Of a stretch of 64,000 bases of DNA, positions 1-13,069 are shown piece by piece. Source of the DNA: Polytrichum commune. Lineage: Eukaryota; Streptophyta; Polytrichopsida; Polytrichales; Polytrichaceae. The stretch lies in contig OX485806.1 of assembly GCA_950295325.1 (NCBI GenBank), positions 8,742,001 through 8,806,000 on the forward strand, written 5' to 3'. The notes under the pieces were generated by a model. That model did no database searches, had not been told where the DNA came from, and saw only the letters and a list, made by a program, of their open reading frames with translations. The position numbers were made by a program, and so were the translations under genes. Every line of letters starts with the position of its first letter. Positions within the stretch are counted from its first letter, which is position 1.

Positions 1-836
1 CAACATTTTTGGCAATACTGAAGGCATTGAAGTTGTTGCAAATATTACAGGTTTGTCTTTTTCAATACTTTGATCTTATCAAGCCACACCACAAGGTTTT
101 GCTAGAGAGTAAAAGAAGAGAGTCTGGGAAATTGGACTATTTAGAAGGAAAATTTAAGAACGGAGTAGATTTGCTGTTGGATTTGGATAATTATACTTCA
201 ATTTGTGTATCTTCTTGACTACATTATGCAAATTGAAAGATGTTAGTATGAAGGTCACAGTGATGTGAGTGCAGGTGGACAATTTGTGGAGGGATTGTAC
301 TCCTGCAAGCATTGTAGAAGCATTACCAAATCTCAAGCAGTTGAATGGACTGTCTGTAAGCAAGATCTTGGAAGAAGGGCATGAAAATGTGAAAGGCAAT
401 TTGAGACCATGACTTCCTGTAGTATCAAAAGACAGCTCTCTTGTTGAGAGAGTGATGGGTGCAATGTGACAATACATTTTGACTTACAGATTGGTAGATG
501 AAGAGAAGCTAGATGACTCTCTTGTCTGGTAATGTTGTGTTCTCAAAGTACGTGATTTAGGGTTTCTGGATTATGTTTGAATCTTCAAAGGGACTATCCA
601 GATGCAGTTTTGACATGTATAATGTGTCCCACTTGGGTATGTGAAATTGTTGAATATTCAAGAAACAATAACAATTCAGGACATTGTCCCTTGCCCACTT
701 GAGCTGCTATTGGATATGGATGCATTTCCCACTCTCCAATGTCTTTGCACTAAATTATAGTCGAGGATACATGCACAGACAAGTTCAACTCAATGTGTGA
801 ACTTGCTGGAAGGTCATGGCAATGAGTACATAAGAT
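1..836. other. left margin, no confident gene
   Basis: No reading frame here can be joined into a gene. Short plus-strand stretches (about 262-399 and 680-760) translate into leucine-containing pieces such as ALPNLKQL and LLLDMDAFPTLQCL. These faintly resemble degenerate leucine-rich repeats of an NLR-type resistance gene, but stops separate them. The idea is weak; the stretch may be the decayed end of a gene lying to the left of the window. Confidence 0.25.
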
Positions 837-1258
837 ATGGATAACCCACCCAACACCCACCCAACGCTACCCAACGCTACCCCAACACCCACCCAACACT
901 ACCCGACGCCACCCAACGCTACCCCAACACCCACCCAACGCTACCTACCGCTACCCGACGCTACCCAACGCTACCCAAATACCCACCCAACGCTACCCAA
1001 TGCTACCCACCGCTACCCACCGCTACCCACCGCTACCCGACGCCACCCAACGCTACCCACCGCTACCCCAACACCCACCCAACGCTACCCAATGCTACCC
1101 CAACACCCACCCAATGCTACCCCAACACCCACCCAAAGCTACCCGACCGTTACCTGACCGCTACCAACACCTACCCGACCGCTACCAACATCCACCCGAC
1201 CGCTACCAACATCCACCCGACCGCTACCCAACACCTACCCGACCCTTACCCTTACCCT
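837..1258. repeat. C-rich minisatellite, about 10-bp unit
   Basis: This is a tandem array of a roughly 10-11 bp unit, consensus ACCCAACGCT, with ACCCACCGCT, ACCCGACGCT and ACCCCAACACCC variants. From about 1140 it changes to a longer unit near 22 bp built on CCGACCGCTACCAACATCC. One strand is almost free of guanine. The proline/threonine-rich open frames across it are by-products of the repeat. Confidence 0.9.
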
Positions 1259-1894
1259 ACTTGTCATACCCTCCATATACTCCAATGTGGGATGTGTCAT
1301 CACATGATAGGTGGATGGCATGTGTGCACCCACAACGGTGGCCATCTAGGTATGTCCACCGATTCGGGTAGATGGTGCGCACCACAAAGCACCCAATTCC
1401 GGTGCACGTCACCAAGAGGGCGCCTACCCAATGTCACCCAAAACCCAATCCACCCCACCCATTTTGGTAGAATGGGCAAAGGGTATGCATCACCCTTGGG
1501 AAAGGGACCGTCAACCACAGAAGCCCCAAAAGGTGTGAACAGAGGTTTTTTGGGTCCGTCACCTGGCTTTTAACTAGGCCATGAGGACTGCATCGACATA
1601 CCACTACCCACCCATACCGGTGCCCTTTTACAGTGAAATTCCTGCTACCCTGGAGGGTTGATTTGGACATGATTCCTTCTAGTGCCACCCGAGGTTATTT
1701 TAGTAAGCCAATTCAAATGATAAATAAAATCAAGTAGTGATGGCACATTAACAAAGCACCCACACTTAGAGGAGGAAAGGGTCTAGAACCGGAGGGGAAT
1801 TGATCTCCTAAGTCAGGGCAGTTTTACATTGAGCTTGAGGGCATGTGACCATTGTAATTTAGAAAATTTTATTGGTAAAAAATACCAAATATTG
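1259..1894. other. intergenic, nothing recognised
   Basis: Moderate-GC sequence without a supportable gene, structured repeat or RNA. Short open frames on both strands overlap each other and resemble nothing I know. Confidence 0.4.
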
Positions 1895-2467
1895 TCCCAC
1901 GTCACTTTACATGAGAACTTGTGGGCCTAAGAGACCAAAGAAGTTGAAATGATAGAAAACCTACATGGAGTCCTAGATGGTATGGAATGGATATTGTTTC
2001 ATGTTGCGTTACATAGTCCACTAGACTTTGCGTCAACCCTATCGCAAAGAGGTGGGTCTAACAAAAACTGGAAGATCAAATAGTGCTTCAAAATCTCACA
2101 ACCCTTAAATGTATATATTACTTATAACTTAGTGTGGAGAAGGACCCACATGAATAGGATGTAAAATAGGATTTGGTTGAGGGGGGCATTTGCATAATTA
2201 ATATACAATGAGAATGCGGTGATAGTGGTGATGAGGGGGGGGGGGTTGGCAAGTGCAACCAGTGTGGGACCACATGGGGACTACATGCGCAATAGGTCAG
2301 CATTGAACGGGGATAAGCTAGTTATGTCTTTATACCAAACTTGAAGGCATATTACCACACTAAATCCAATTTCAATTTTCCAGCATACAACCTTTGGATG
2401 AGTTGTTTCAAGGGCCCTTACAATTTTATGTTCACGGCCCTTGGCCATAGTGGAAAGCGGCCCTTAT
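1895..2467. mobile_element. old relative of the GGGCCACTTCACACACGAG MITE family
   Basis: Diverged copy of the family that is intact at 23132-24195. The shared blocks include a 'ggcctaagagaccaaagaag' segment near 1924, 'ctacatggagtcctagatgg' near 1961, and a right end reading 'cacggcccttggccatagtgg...cggcccttat' near 2434-2466, which mirrors the right terminus of the young copies. The terminal repeats are too eroded to call a target duplication. Limits are approximate. Confidence 0.5.
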
Positions 2468-2493
2468 AATTTGCCACAGATGATGGCTTCAAT

Positions 2494-2551
2494 GATCTTC
2501 ATATTATACAATTTTCGGAGGGTGTGTTCAAAATTGTATAATATGAAGATC
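2494..2551. repeat. perfect 22-bp hairpin with 14-nt loop
   Basis: The arms at 2494-2515 and 2530-2551 are exact reverse complements (GATCTTCATATTATACAA plus TTTT and its complement), separated by 14 nt. It lies just beyond the right edge of the old MITE at 1895-2467. Confidence 0.9.
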
Positions 2552-3480
2552 TGCTCAATGGCCCTAATAGATGGAATTTCATGCACATTTCTCCAATGTA
2601 GGACTAGAAGCCACGGATGTCTTTGATATTGATGGACATTAATTAGCAACTATTACTTTGAAATATAACCTAATTCCGGTTGCTCTTATTACTTGAGCTT
2701 CCTCTATGGTTACATAAACTTTTTTTTGATGGTTTTATTCACATGTCATCATCACATTGGTCAAGGTGCTAGGTATGTCACCCATGCTAGCAATACTACA
2801 ATGACTTGTGCATAACTTAACTTTGGATCAAGGCTAGCTATGGGTGTAATTGTAATACTACGATATAAGGTCGGGATGGAGTCAGTGAGTTTGTTGGTAG
2901 ACCAGAATGAAAACCCTTTACATAAATGAACAACATAACAACATTAGTCAGTTGCATAGAGCATCACTTATTACCACTTCTGTGGGTATCAATAAAAAAA
3001 TGTGAACAATTTTGTTGTCACTGCGGGTTGGTCCACAAGGCATACCGACCAAGCCTTGTCGAACTAAACATGTGACATGGACCGTGAACGCCTACAAGCA
3101 ACATCAAGTTTTGGGGTCTATAAGTTGGCTTTATCACCTCCAATAGTCGATGGCCTGGAAGCCACCATCCAAAATGTCATGCTAAACTCTATATGTTGGG
3201 CAACATCCATGACCCACGATGCGGGAATCCGAAATCCATATTCTAGAGCCCACAAGAGATCTCAACCACTAATTAATGAGTAATGTTATGAACCTATATG
3301 AGCTTTTCAATATCGAACTATAGATAGATAGATAGATACGCATGTCAATTTCTTGAGAAAATAAGCATTCATTCTCATTCACATGCTACTCCCACCCTCC
3401 ACTGCTTGAAGGCTCTACATCAAATCACATAATGTACATTTTCAATTGCCAATTTCATACGCATAGAGAGCATTTGCATG
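2552..3480. other. intergenic, downstream of the BTB gene
   Basis: The 3' flank of the BTB gene. Nothing coding is supported. A short (GATA)n microsatellite sits at about 3322-3339. Confidence 0.4.
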
Positions 3481-6400
3481 TCAGAATGGATCACAAGGTT
3501 CGACGAGCTCCACAATCTCCCTGGGCACATCCCACGGCACGAATGGGGTGTCTGTGGTGTCAATGTAAAATGCGAGTGCCCGAATGATTTTCGGCATGTT
3601 CTTCAGCAAGTAGATGCAGTTCATCTCGAGATCGACCCCAAAGCGCTGGGCAACCGAGAATATTTTGATGAACGTTCGTTTTGTCGGGAACCGGATTTGG
3701 AGCGAGGTGCGGCCGATGAATGTTTCGGGGATGGCTTTCGCGGCCGCTAGCAAGTGCCGGGGCTCCCCGCTCAGCGTGAACGAGTTGCTGTGTGATTCAC
3801 CGCCGATGAAGTACCCGGATCCGCGGCACTGCTCCACCTTCAACTCCTTTGGAAACGACTGCCCAACAAGAGAAACCCAAAACCACATCGAAAGGTGAGT
3901 TCATAACATCAACAATAATCAACAGCCAACTGTGCACTTTTCGGAACTGATGTTTGATACTGAAATTGTCGGAAAGCACGGCCCCTCTCCACCCAGTCGC
4001 CGGGGAGAATTTTTGGGTATAATCGGTCGAAATATAACCAGTGTTTTCAAATCCAACCGGTTACATGGTGTGATCTCTCGGTTTTTCTTGACTAATTTGA
4101 GGTGTATTCCATTGTTTCTTCTAAAATGGTCGTTAGTTTTCTTGATGTCTTGAACCTTCAACCGGTTCATATGTAATTAGTGGTCGGTTCAAACAAGAGT
4201 CCACTCACCATAATGTAGGCAGTAAACCCCACCTTGCATCAAGGGGATTCTTGAGCAAGGTAGGGGCAACATGCTCAAATTCACGTCGGATTACCCGACG
4301 TTGGTTCTTTTCTTTTCTTTTTCTTTTTCTTGGTGGGTTCTCCTTGTTCTTCTGTTCATCGTCTCCACCCAGACTCAACCTTATTTGCGTCTCAAAAAAG
4401 TATTCAAGAAATATTGAACATGGAATCTTTAGGGTTCACAAAAACTTTCTACAACCACTAAGTAATGTTATATTCACTTGTGCCAATAGTTGACATAATT
4501 AAATTCCAACAACACCAACGAGGGGGCATAACATTGCTAAGCTCCTCATGGGGTCATCCCTAGATGAAGATCAAAAACCATTGCAACAAGAATAATGGAC
4601 CGATTGCATATGTATGTGGAGGTTTTCAGATAGTTTGCCCTAGTTTGTGTCTATTATCATTTAGGGTACTTAGGTTCTACAGGTTGCATGCTTAGACATG
4701 TTACCATACATGGGCCCTAACAATGTTATGGTTGCTTACATGGAACTCAACAAGTTAATTCAAAGATACCAATTATATGCATGCAACCTCTAAACTGGTG
4801 TCAACAAATCTAGTACCAAGAGTTTTTATTTTCTAGCCTTGTGTTCAATTTATAGCAAATAAAAAATACATGTTACTATCTCAAAAAATCTTGTGTACAG
4901 ATTAATCTTTCTTTTTTCAAAGATTTCCTAAGGAAATACTTTGTGTACGTGGTTCTCAAGGTTAGGAGAGCCTATAGGTAATGTTTAGTGGTGTCTTTGG
5001 GTGTTGAAGTTGTTGAGGACAAGCAAACCTACTTAGCTCAACATATTTATAAAAGACAAACAAAGCCATAAGCCTTGTGAGGGTAGACATTCTCTATTTC
5101 CTCTCAATAAACCAATCTCCAATTGAGGCCTCAATTCTAATTCAATAATAAAGAGTAAAGCTTCTCAAGAAGGGACAAAATTGTAGCTTTGATCCTTCTT
5201 TGTAAGCTTTTTCTATTAAGAGCTCATGAGCTTGTCATGTGTCGGAGCCTACTTTAAAATTTGGGTGAAATGCACCAACTTCCTCTTGTCAACCAAAATT
5301 TTTATAGGTACTTTAAAAAAATTCTAAATAAGGTTTGTTCATGGGGCCTATCACCCTGTATCCCGAATCAGCTTATGCAAGGCTAGCTTGGCCCACTCAT
5401 CTTGGTATGACAAGCTAGAAAACTGATTTCAATCGCCCAATGCCACTCTTTGAACATGTTCCATTTAAACCCTAAAAAAACTTGGGAGACTTTGTGGTTA
5501 TGGTCACAAACTCGCGTTTTAGCCAACTCAACGGGAGTTTGATCCCAACACTTTACACGTGACTCTAATCATTGAATGTCAAACATATACTTAGTGGCAA
5601 AGTCTAATTAGTTGTCCCCTCATTTCTACTCATCTTCAGACGTGACACCAACACACATTGGATCGTAGATTGAGCTTCGCAAGGAGAATTGCAAAGAGGA
5701 AAGCACATGTGATAACTTATCCATTGTGGGTAGGAAATGTGTCCAGAGTTTGCTTTCAATGTTAGATGCTCAATATTAACCTTGATGAGGGAGGTTTGCA
5801 TCATGGGACACACAAGGAAGCCCATGACCATGCGGAGGCTGAAGGACTCAGGCTCCATTGGCTTTAGAGCGAGGCCTTGAATGTGCTTGTAGAAGTTATA
5901 GCATTCCTCAGCAATCTTGGGCCCAAAAAGTGTGATGAACCATCCCTTGTCTCGATTCCTGTTGGCAAACATGTTGAACTGCACATAGAGGAAAATTAAT
6001 CACATTGACTTCTAATTGCCTACCCATTGGCCGCCCTAGAATAATCTTGGAAGTCCATTTGTGAATTTCAAAGCTTTCATAATTATTATAGCCACATCTG
6101 ATAAGTTTATACCCAATCTAACCATATCAATGTTTGGAACATCAAGTTGAAACGCACCCCAAACAAGTGTAACCGTTCTCAGTATCTAACTAGCAAATTT
6201 TAATGTTTATTTGATGAGGTGTCAAAAAAATAGATATCAATCCACCTTGATTACTTGTCAAGATCCATATGATTTTCTTGAGTTCTGTATTACAATCGTT
6301 AGAGAGGTATTAGATACACCAACCACATGTGACCTTAAATAGTAAAAATAACACATTCAAGATTTTTGAGGGCCCTTGCTATGGAATTTGGACATTGTTG

Positions 6401-9400
6401 GATCAAGTCCCCATCTTTTGGTAGAGGTACTTGTGAACTTCAAAGTCCAAACCCCAATAGTAGAAACAACTTGGGCTCTCTGTGCTTTCTATAGCAATCG
6501 GGCCTCATTTAGGGTCACTTCACACATGAGACTGAGCCCGTCACCATTACACTTCAAGCACTCTCATTGGTGGAAAAGGCGGAGCCGGTCCAAGTTCGCT
6601 ACTTCACACTGCGCTTGAGGGACCAACGGAGTATGTGAATGCAAGATAAATGTAAAGTCTACATGGATTCCTACATGGCATCAAATGGATCATGTTTCAT
6701 GGTCACTTGGACTATTTTCAAAAACCACCTCTTGGAGGTAGGCCTAACACAAAACCGGGAGATCATGGCACTCTAAACGCTCACAATGGTTGAATTATTT
6801 TATTTTATCATGTGTGAAGACTGCATGAATAGACATTCATTGAAATAGCATTTGGTTGAGGGCCCGCTCACATATGGCTTCCCACTACACTCAAGATCCG
6901 TGACCACACTACATGGTTTTGGAGGTGTCGTGGGACGGCCTTTGGACACTTTTCTTTGGGCCCTCACAATTTCATGGTCACGGCTCTTGGCTCGTGTGTG
7001 AAGTGGCCCTTAACCTCTGATATCTTGGAAGGTAACCAGCTAGGCCAGAGATGCTTCTACTTGTCTCTCCTATAAACCACAGTTATCAGTAATTTCATGG
7101 CGTCAATAAGTCCAAGTTCAAACTAGATCTGGCCAATTTCAATGCAAAATTTCTGGTGGATAATTTTTGACATATTCCGGCCCCATGGAAGTCAAGTGTG
7201 CAGCTGAAGAATGTTATAACTACTTTGGTTCTAAAATAAAAATGGGTACTGTACAAACATGATGACATTGGTGGATTGCATCACAAATGTCTCAATCCCA
7301 CAATCCAACAAGTATTTCAGATGGAGTCAATAACATCAGATTACAACATTGAGCCTCTTGATGAAGTAGTGCTTCAAACACAATGTTACAATCTCGTTGC
7401 AATTGTAATCTTTAGTTTGTATATTATATAATTGCAAGATCTTAAAGGTTGAATTGATCCATCGATTTTTAATTTGCATCATCAGCTAAGTGTTGAAATA
7501 GTGATGTTGAAGATATTGAACCCTGGACTTGGGTGAGTATGAGCTCGACATTTAAAAGATTAGCAAGTCTCACCTTGCGTGGAAACCATGCATTGAGGTC
7601 AATCCGTTCTTTCGGACCAACCCACTCTGGGTGGGGCTTCTTGAAAATGAGGTGTTTAATTTGCTCTGCTGTGGAGTTGAACAACTTCATGCCTGGCTCA
7701 GGCACTCGCAATACATTCACCTACCATGGATCCACTTCCATTATATTCACGTAATGTGTGTGGACCTTATGTGATCACTCTTCTTAAACAAACAACCGTA
7801 TTTGAGTGGAAAAAGGCAAGGCTTTTTACTATGAATGGAAACCAGAAAGACATATGATACAATAAGATTGGAGTGTATGCTTCAAGTATGTTAACCAATG
7901 TATGTTTTAATGGCTACCGAAATTGGGAGGGCCTTTGAGATCATTTATAGAGAAGGTATGATTTTGACATCTTTTACCTTTCGCAGATTCTCAACTTCAA
8001 TCTTGAAACTTGAAATCGCAATCTTTGTGATTTGCACTAATGAAGGAGACAATTTCCAAGATTGAAGGGAAATTGCCTCGTGATTATTGCTATGTGAAGG
8101 AGATAGTTTCCAAGTTGATTCAATGGTCAAAATTGTATGCAGAGTTGGTGATGCCCAGAATAAGGCCATATACCTTAACACATACTCTACATGCCATAAA
8201 CCCAACCTTGGCTATCTTGGTTATGAATCGAAACAAACTAGGTGAACAATGTTCAAAAAACATGTCTATAAAGACTCAATTGGTCAGATGTGTGGGACCT
8301 TACATGACCACGATTTTCAATTCGACACCTATATTTGTCTGCTACACGGCAAGGTTTGTACTCAAAAAACAGACACCCAGAAAGACATGTGTTATGATGA
8401 GACTGGACTGTGTGCACAAAGTGCACTAAGTGTTGTGAATTCACTGTTCTAGTGAGTATGTATACCTTGACAAGGTCGTGCTCGTGAAATCCCTCCTCCA
8501 GGAACTCAAGCCTTCGACCGATGATGTAGCCCGTAAAGAAAGTGAAAGTGTATGGCATTTTGTCGAGATTCGGCCCATACTCGAACGATTCGCACAGCTT
8601 CTTCAAAATCCTCAACTCTGTGTTTTCCCAAACACACCAAGCCCATCTAAAATCATCACTAGGCTTGAGTTGTCGGGTGTAAGCTGTAGGACAAAAACAT
8701 CTCTCATACTTGTGTAGCGCTCATCGCCTTGCCTTGTGTTGTCTGCACGCATCCAACTAAGATCCCAATCCTGGTGATGTTGGTTGGATGCCAACTTCAA
8801 AAGATCAACTTCCATGAAGCGAACTGGGCACCATGTGATTAAATTCGATTCTGGCTCTGTGGGTGTGGATATCCGCATGAAGACTTTTAGTGTTCAAAGC
8901 TTTCATAGCTTCTCTCCGCCTTGCATTAGAAGCTCGGAAAACGGGAGGGTGTATGACCATGCCATTGACATGATCAAACCTCTCTTGAAATGAAGAGTCT
9001 TGACTGGATGGTGGTCAAAGGTTAAATGAAAAGGCAATGGGTTCTAGTATCATATGAATGTGACATTTTACAAAGTGCATGTCCCCTCACATGGAGGTAA
9101 CCAAGAGCTTGTGAGGCCTTGTATGGAGGGATCCACCATGGAGGGGAGCATTAATTAATATGAGCGCAATTTACCTTGGCTCGATATTAGTGTGGAGGGG
9201 TATTACATGTTGGAATAGTACCCCTAAAACAATATGTTTCCTAGAGTAAGAGGAAACTCCAAAATAAGATATGAAGGATATCTTGCCAAGGGTAGACAAT
9301 GTATGGGAAATATCCTCCCAGCAACCATTCCCCTATACAAAAACTTGTTGCATGGAAGTTGACCCTTTCAACCAATTGGATTGCTTGATTTCACCAAATC

Positions 9401-12400
9401 CGGTCCAAGGACTTTATACTAGAATTGAGCCCGAACGTTTACTCATCATGTGTGGCGTCTTAGGTGGCAAATAAATTGGTGCCAAATCTTCGGGCCGGCT
9501 TGAAAAAATCGGGACGAGGTTTTCCTTGGCTCGAACTCTCTACATGGGCTGGATTGGACTCATATGTTAGTTAACAAACATGATCTTTACCGTCGATCCA
9601 TGAAAAGTTAATTCTCTTCACTAAACTTTCCCCTCAAGGAACATCGAGACTTGAAATCAGGCCTCGTCACTTTACTTTATGTGTGACAAGGTTGGGCTTG
9701 AAAAAAGTTGATAAAGTTGGGCGGGATCAAGGGATAAATGCTTGAGAATGGGGCCGTGTATATAAAGTCACCCTTATTAGTTAGCCTTGAGGTTGCTATG
9801 AAGAGACCTGGACGTTCCACTGAATCGGCCAAGGTGCAAAGCTCGAGAAGAGCCACCCGATTCTCCTCGGTGGTGAGGGCGAGCCGGAGGTATGAGATGA
9901 GGGGAACTTTGAGCGTGATTCCTTCGGTGAGTTCCGTGAGGAGAAGTTCGTTTGCCGCTTGGAACACTTGGGGAAGCTCATGGCACGGCACGTGACATGT
10001 CTCGGTGTAGAGGTACTCCATCACGGCATGCGTAGCAGCCGCCGTCCAGTCTTTGTGGAGTTCGTAGACGGGAGGGGGTGGCGGCGGCGGCGTTTCCGGC
10101 TCGCTGTCCTCGGGAGTCGACTCCAGTGTGTTGAGAAAGTCGGCAAAGAATGTGAATTCTTCCGTGACTCGTCGTTCCTGGAGCTCTTCTTCGGTCGGCC
10201 CTGGGTCCTCTTCTGTAATCGGCGGTGGATCAATCTACACATCACGTCATCGGGTTAACTTGGTTCATCATGTGTTCACGCGGCGGTGATCCCATCATGT
10301 GAAACTTTGAAATGAGAGATGATGCTATTGATTCTACGACGACCAATTAAAAGCTTCAAGCCAATAACTTGAGTGGTTCGGACTCATCTCCACCTTGCAA
10401 TTGGTATGAGTTTCATTATGTGCCGAGCCATGCTAGTGGTACTAGCTATGGTCCACCCCATCATTGTGGCCCAGGCACTTGGTCAGCTGGGCATCTTAAA
10501 AGTTTTCGGAATCGAGGGACTCGGTGAGCTTATATGGAAGCGGAGGAACATTGGCCCGGGATCAAATTGTTGACATGATCGTTACAACCTTTAAAAAATA
10601 ATCCAACCCATAAAATGGAAGCCCAATTAAAGCAGTAGGATGTGGGAGATGAGACTACAATTCATGGTGGTGTTGGAAAACGTGGGCAGTAACTTATCCT
10701 CATTTTTTAGCTTTGAGGAAATGTAACAATCTCATCTTATACAAGTCTACCAACATATATATATTCGTTGTGCAAACCTCGAACAAATTTCATGTACATC
10801 TTACCTCCGAACCCGCGAGTTCACCATCCAACAAGCTCTCACGCACACTACTCCCCTTTCTCAAACTCCCAGGTTGCAAACTCCCCCGCACGAGATTCGC
10901 ATCGAACGGTGGCTCCGCAATTTCCTCCTCTTGCAATTCTCCTCCAACAAGCTTGCCCTCCCCTTCGGAAGCCACCATCATGCTCCCTTCAATCAAACTC
11001 CCTCTCACAAGTGTCTCGCTTGCAAGCACATCTTCTGTAATACTACTCCCGCGTTTTTGCAACGAGCTCCTTCCCATACTCATGGCACTCTCACGCTCTC
11101 CAACAGTCTCCCAACCCGGGGGCGCATAGTCCGCAAATGTTATTCGGACCGTCCGTTCAAATGGCTCCGGCTCAACGGAAGATTCTGACTCTTCCTCTTC
11201 ATGTTTTTCCTCTTCTTGCTCTTCTTCTACTTCTTGGGGAAACGGGACACATTCCGCTACCAAGCTGGAAAACTTTGCAAGTTGTTCCCGCAAAGCATCG
11301 GGGAGTTCAAGAGCCTCGAGTTGGCGCACCAATTTATGGCTCTCCTTCACAATATCGAAAGCTTGATTCTCTTGCTTCTCCTTCAACAATTCCTCCTCCG
11401 TAGGTGGCCATATGTCCGGCTCCGGCGGCAACACGATCCGAGCTTTCTTCCGCGCCTCTTGGAGCGCAAGAAACGCCTCCGTCACGACTCGGGGTATCAC
11501 GATCGGTTTCTCTGGGTGTTGGATTTTGCAAACTCCAAGTGAAGGCTCTACTTCATACTCTGTACTAGAACTCGTCTCATCTGCACAACAAGAAAATACC
11601 ACGTCTGTCGATCAATCACTACAGTGTTTGCAACTTTTTCGGTAAAGTATTATGTGCACCTAACGCGGCAATCCTCTTAATCAGACACTTATACATGAGT
11701 GGCATATGGCAAGGTCTGTAGTTTAAAATGGATACCAAAAAGGCATATGTTACAATGGAAGTATGTGCTCAAATACAAAGACAATTCTAGGTTCAATATT
11801 TCACAATATTGTGAGTGTTCTCTTACTCTCACCCATCCAAAATTGTGCCTACTTATTGGTTACTAAAGAGTCCATTAGCAGCAACAACAAAAAAATTCAT
11901 GACTAAATATGAGATAATTTCTTGAATTCATGTGATGAAGACATTTGAAAAGGAGCTACACACATCCAACCGAGTTCAGGCCAAAATCTTTATCACACTG
12001 AGCAACTTAGTATTCAATACACACTCTGTTTGCAATAGGCAGTGAAAATCTTCAATTCATTCAAATATTGCAAACTGATGAGCTTTTAATCATCACATAT
12101 CAGATTACCAAATTGTCTACTACGCATAAATTGTCGATCGAGAAACTCCCGCAACGTCATCTCTCTCATCCCGGATTCCAATAACTCATGGAATGCATTG
12201 CAATGCCGACTCAAAACTCGAGAATGTGCCCGAATGAGGAGCTTCCTGTTGTCCGTTCGCGTTTTTTTATATGTGATCAAAACATCGGCCAGTCCCTCGG
12301 GCAACTCAGGCGGCTCGAATCCTTTGTGGAGTCGCGCTAGTCGTTCCTTTATGACATCCACCACATCCCGTTCCTTTGGTGGAGTCGGTCTCTGGAAAAT

Positions 12401-13069
12401 GTCATCGTCTTTCAAGCGCCCGTGAGCACATCCAATGGCATCATCGTGCAATTTACGCATGCTATTTGTTCGGCTTCGAGTCAAGTCGAGGTTCGCCAAA
12501 TCGTCTTGATCGGTGTGGATGTCAACGCTCGGGCCGAATATACTCAATTTTGGACCTTCAAAGGCATGTGTTCTTAGGTGATATGGCTTTGTGTATTCGA
12601 CGACCTCGGAGACCAAGTTCGTCATTTTCCGTTTGGTGGGGCTTATGTAGTCCGGAGGCTTCTCCGGAAATAATGTCATCTTTCGGTCACCGAGTAGGAC
12701 CGGCCGTCCCGAGTAATTTTTGCTTTGTTTCCTTTCCGTCCCCATGGTGGTTTTGCCAAAGCTATTTTTTTGTTGGGAAACAAAAGGCTATTGTATACTC
12801 TAGATCAAGAGTGCCACTCGTTTGACACACTGGTTTTAACGTTGGTTTTCAGCATTTTGCGACCACGTTTGATACCTGTGTACTTCTTTCTTGACATCAT
12901 ATTTTGTGTCTTTCGGCGTTAGGGACGCCATGTACGACATAAAATGTCGCACCTTTTCCGATGGCTTTTTTGCGGTTGGTTCCTCTCCACTTTGAGCACA
13001 CATTGGTGCGTTGTTTTGTGTAATGTCTGATCGAAATGCCATTTCATGACCTAATAGTAAGCTCTCCAT
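3481..13069 (-). CDS. BTB/POZ-domain protein with large acidic insert, nine exons
   Basis: Exons, complement: 12876-13069, 12109-12761, 10805-11580, 9772-10234, 8810-8983, 8466-8683, 7574-7720, 5781-5978, 3481-3858. All joins keep frame and have GT/AG ends, giving about 1066 residues. Residues 222-265 (ADVLI, then AHSRVLSRHCNAFHELLE) look like the first half of a BTB fold. The second half (VYELHKDW, VMEYLYT, FQAANELLLTELTE) follows at about 597-644, and a BACK-like stretch with NRVALLELCTLAD comes next. Exon 3 (residues 283-541) is Glu/Ser-rich and separates the halves. The C-terminal 350 residues match nothing I recognise. BTB-BACK proteins usually recruit substrates to cullin-3 ligases; that role is inferred. 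A second possible start with a strong Kozak context lies at 12745 (residue 71). The join at 12875/12762 rests on phase and splice ends alone. The donor at 8809 (GTTGAT) is weak. Confidence 0.8.
6512..7009 (+). mobile_element. PIF/Harbinger-like MITE inside a BTB-gene intron
   Basis: A 498-bp element with terminal inverted repeats related to GGGCCACTTCACACACGAG (the left end has GGGTCACTTCACACATGAG). It is flanked by TTA at 6509-6511 and again at 7010-7012. It lies in the intron between the exons at 7574-7720 and 5781-5978. It has no coding capacity and is collinear with the copies at 23697 and 49860. Confidence 0.85.

Noticed and set aside
1-836. NLR-type resistance gene fragment
   Set aside because: Only scattered leucine-pattern pieces separated by stops; kept as a remark, not as a gene.
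837-1371. Proline/threonine-rich open frames
   Set aside because: They are produced by the short tandem repeat, which is open in several frames at once; no independent coding sign.
9738-10258. Plus-strand frames opposite BTB exon 4
   Set aside because: They mirror a minus-strand exon that has consistent phase and domain motifs; the plus frames have none.
10713-11645. Several overlapping plus-strand frames opposite BTB exon 3
   Set aside because: They result from the Glu-rich codon bias (GAG/GAA) of the minus-strand exon.
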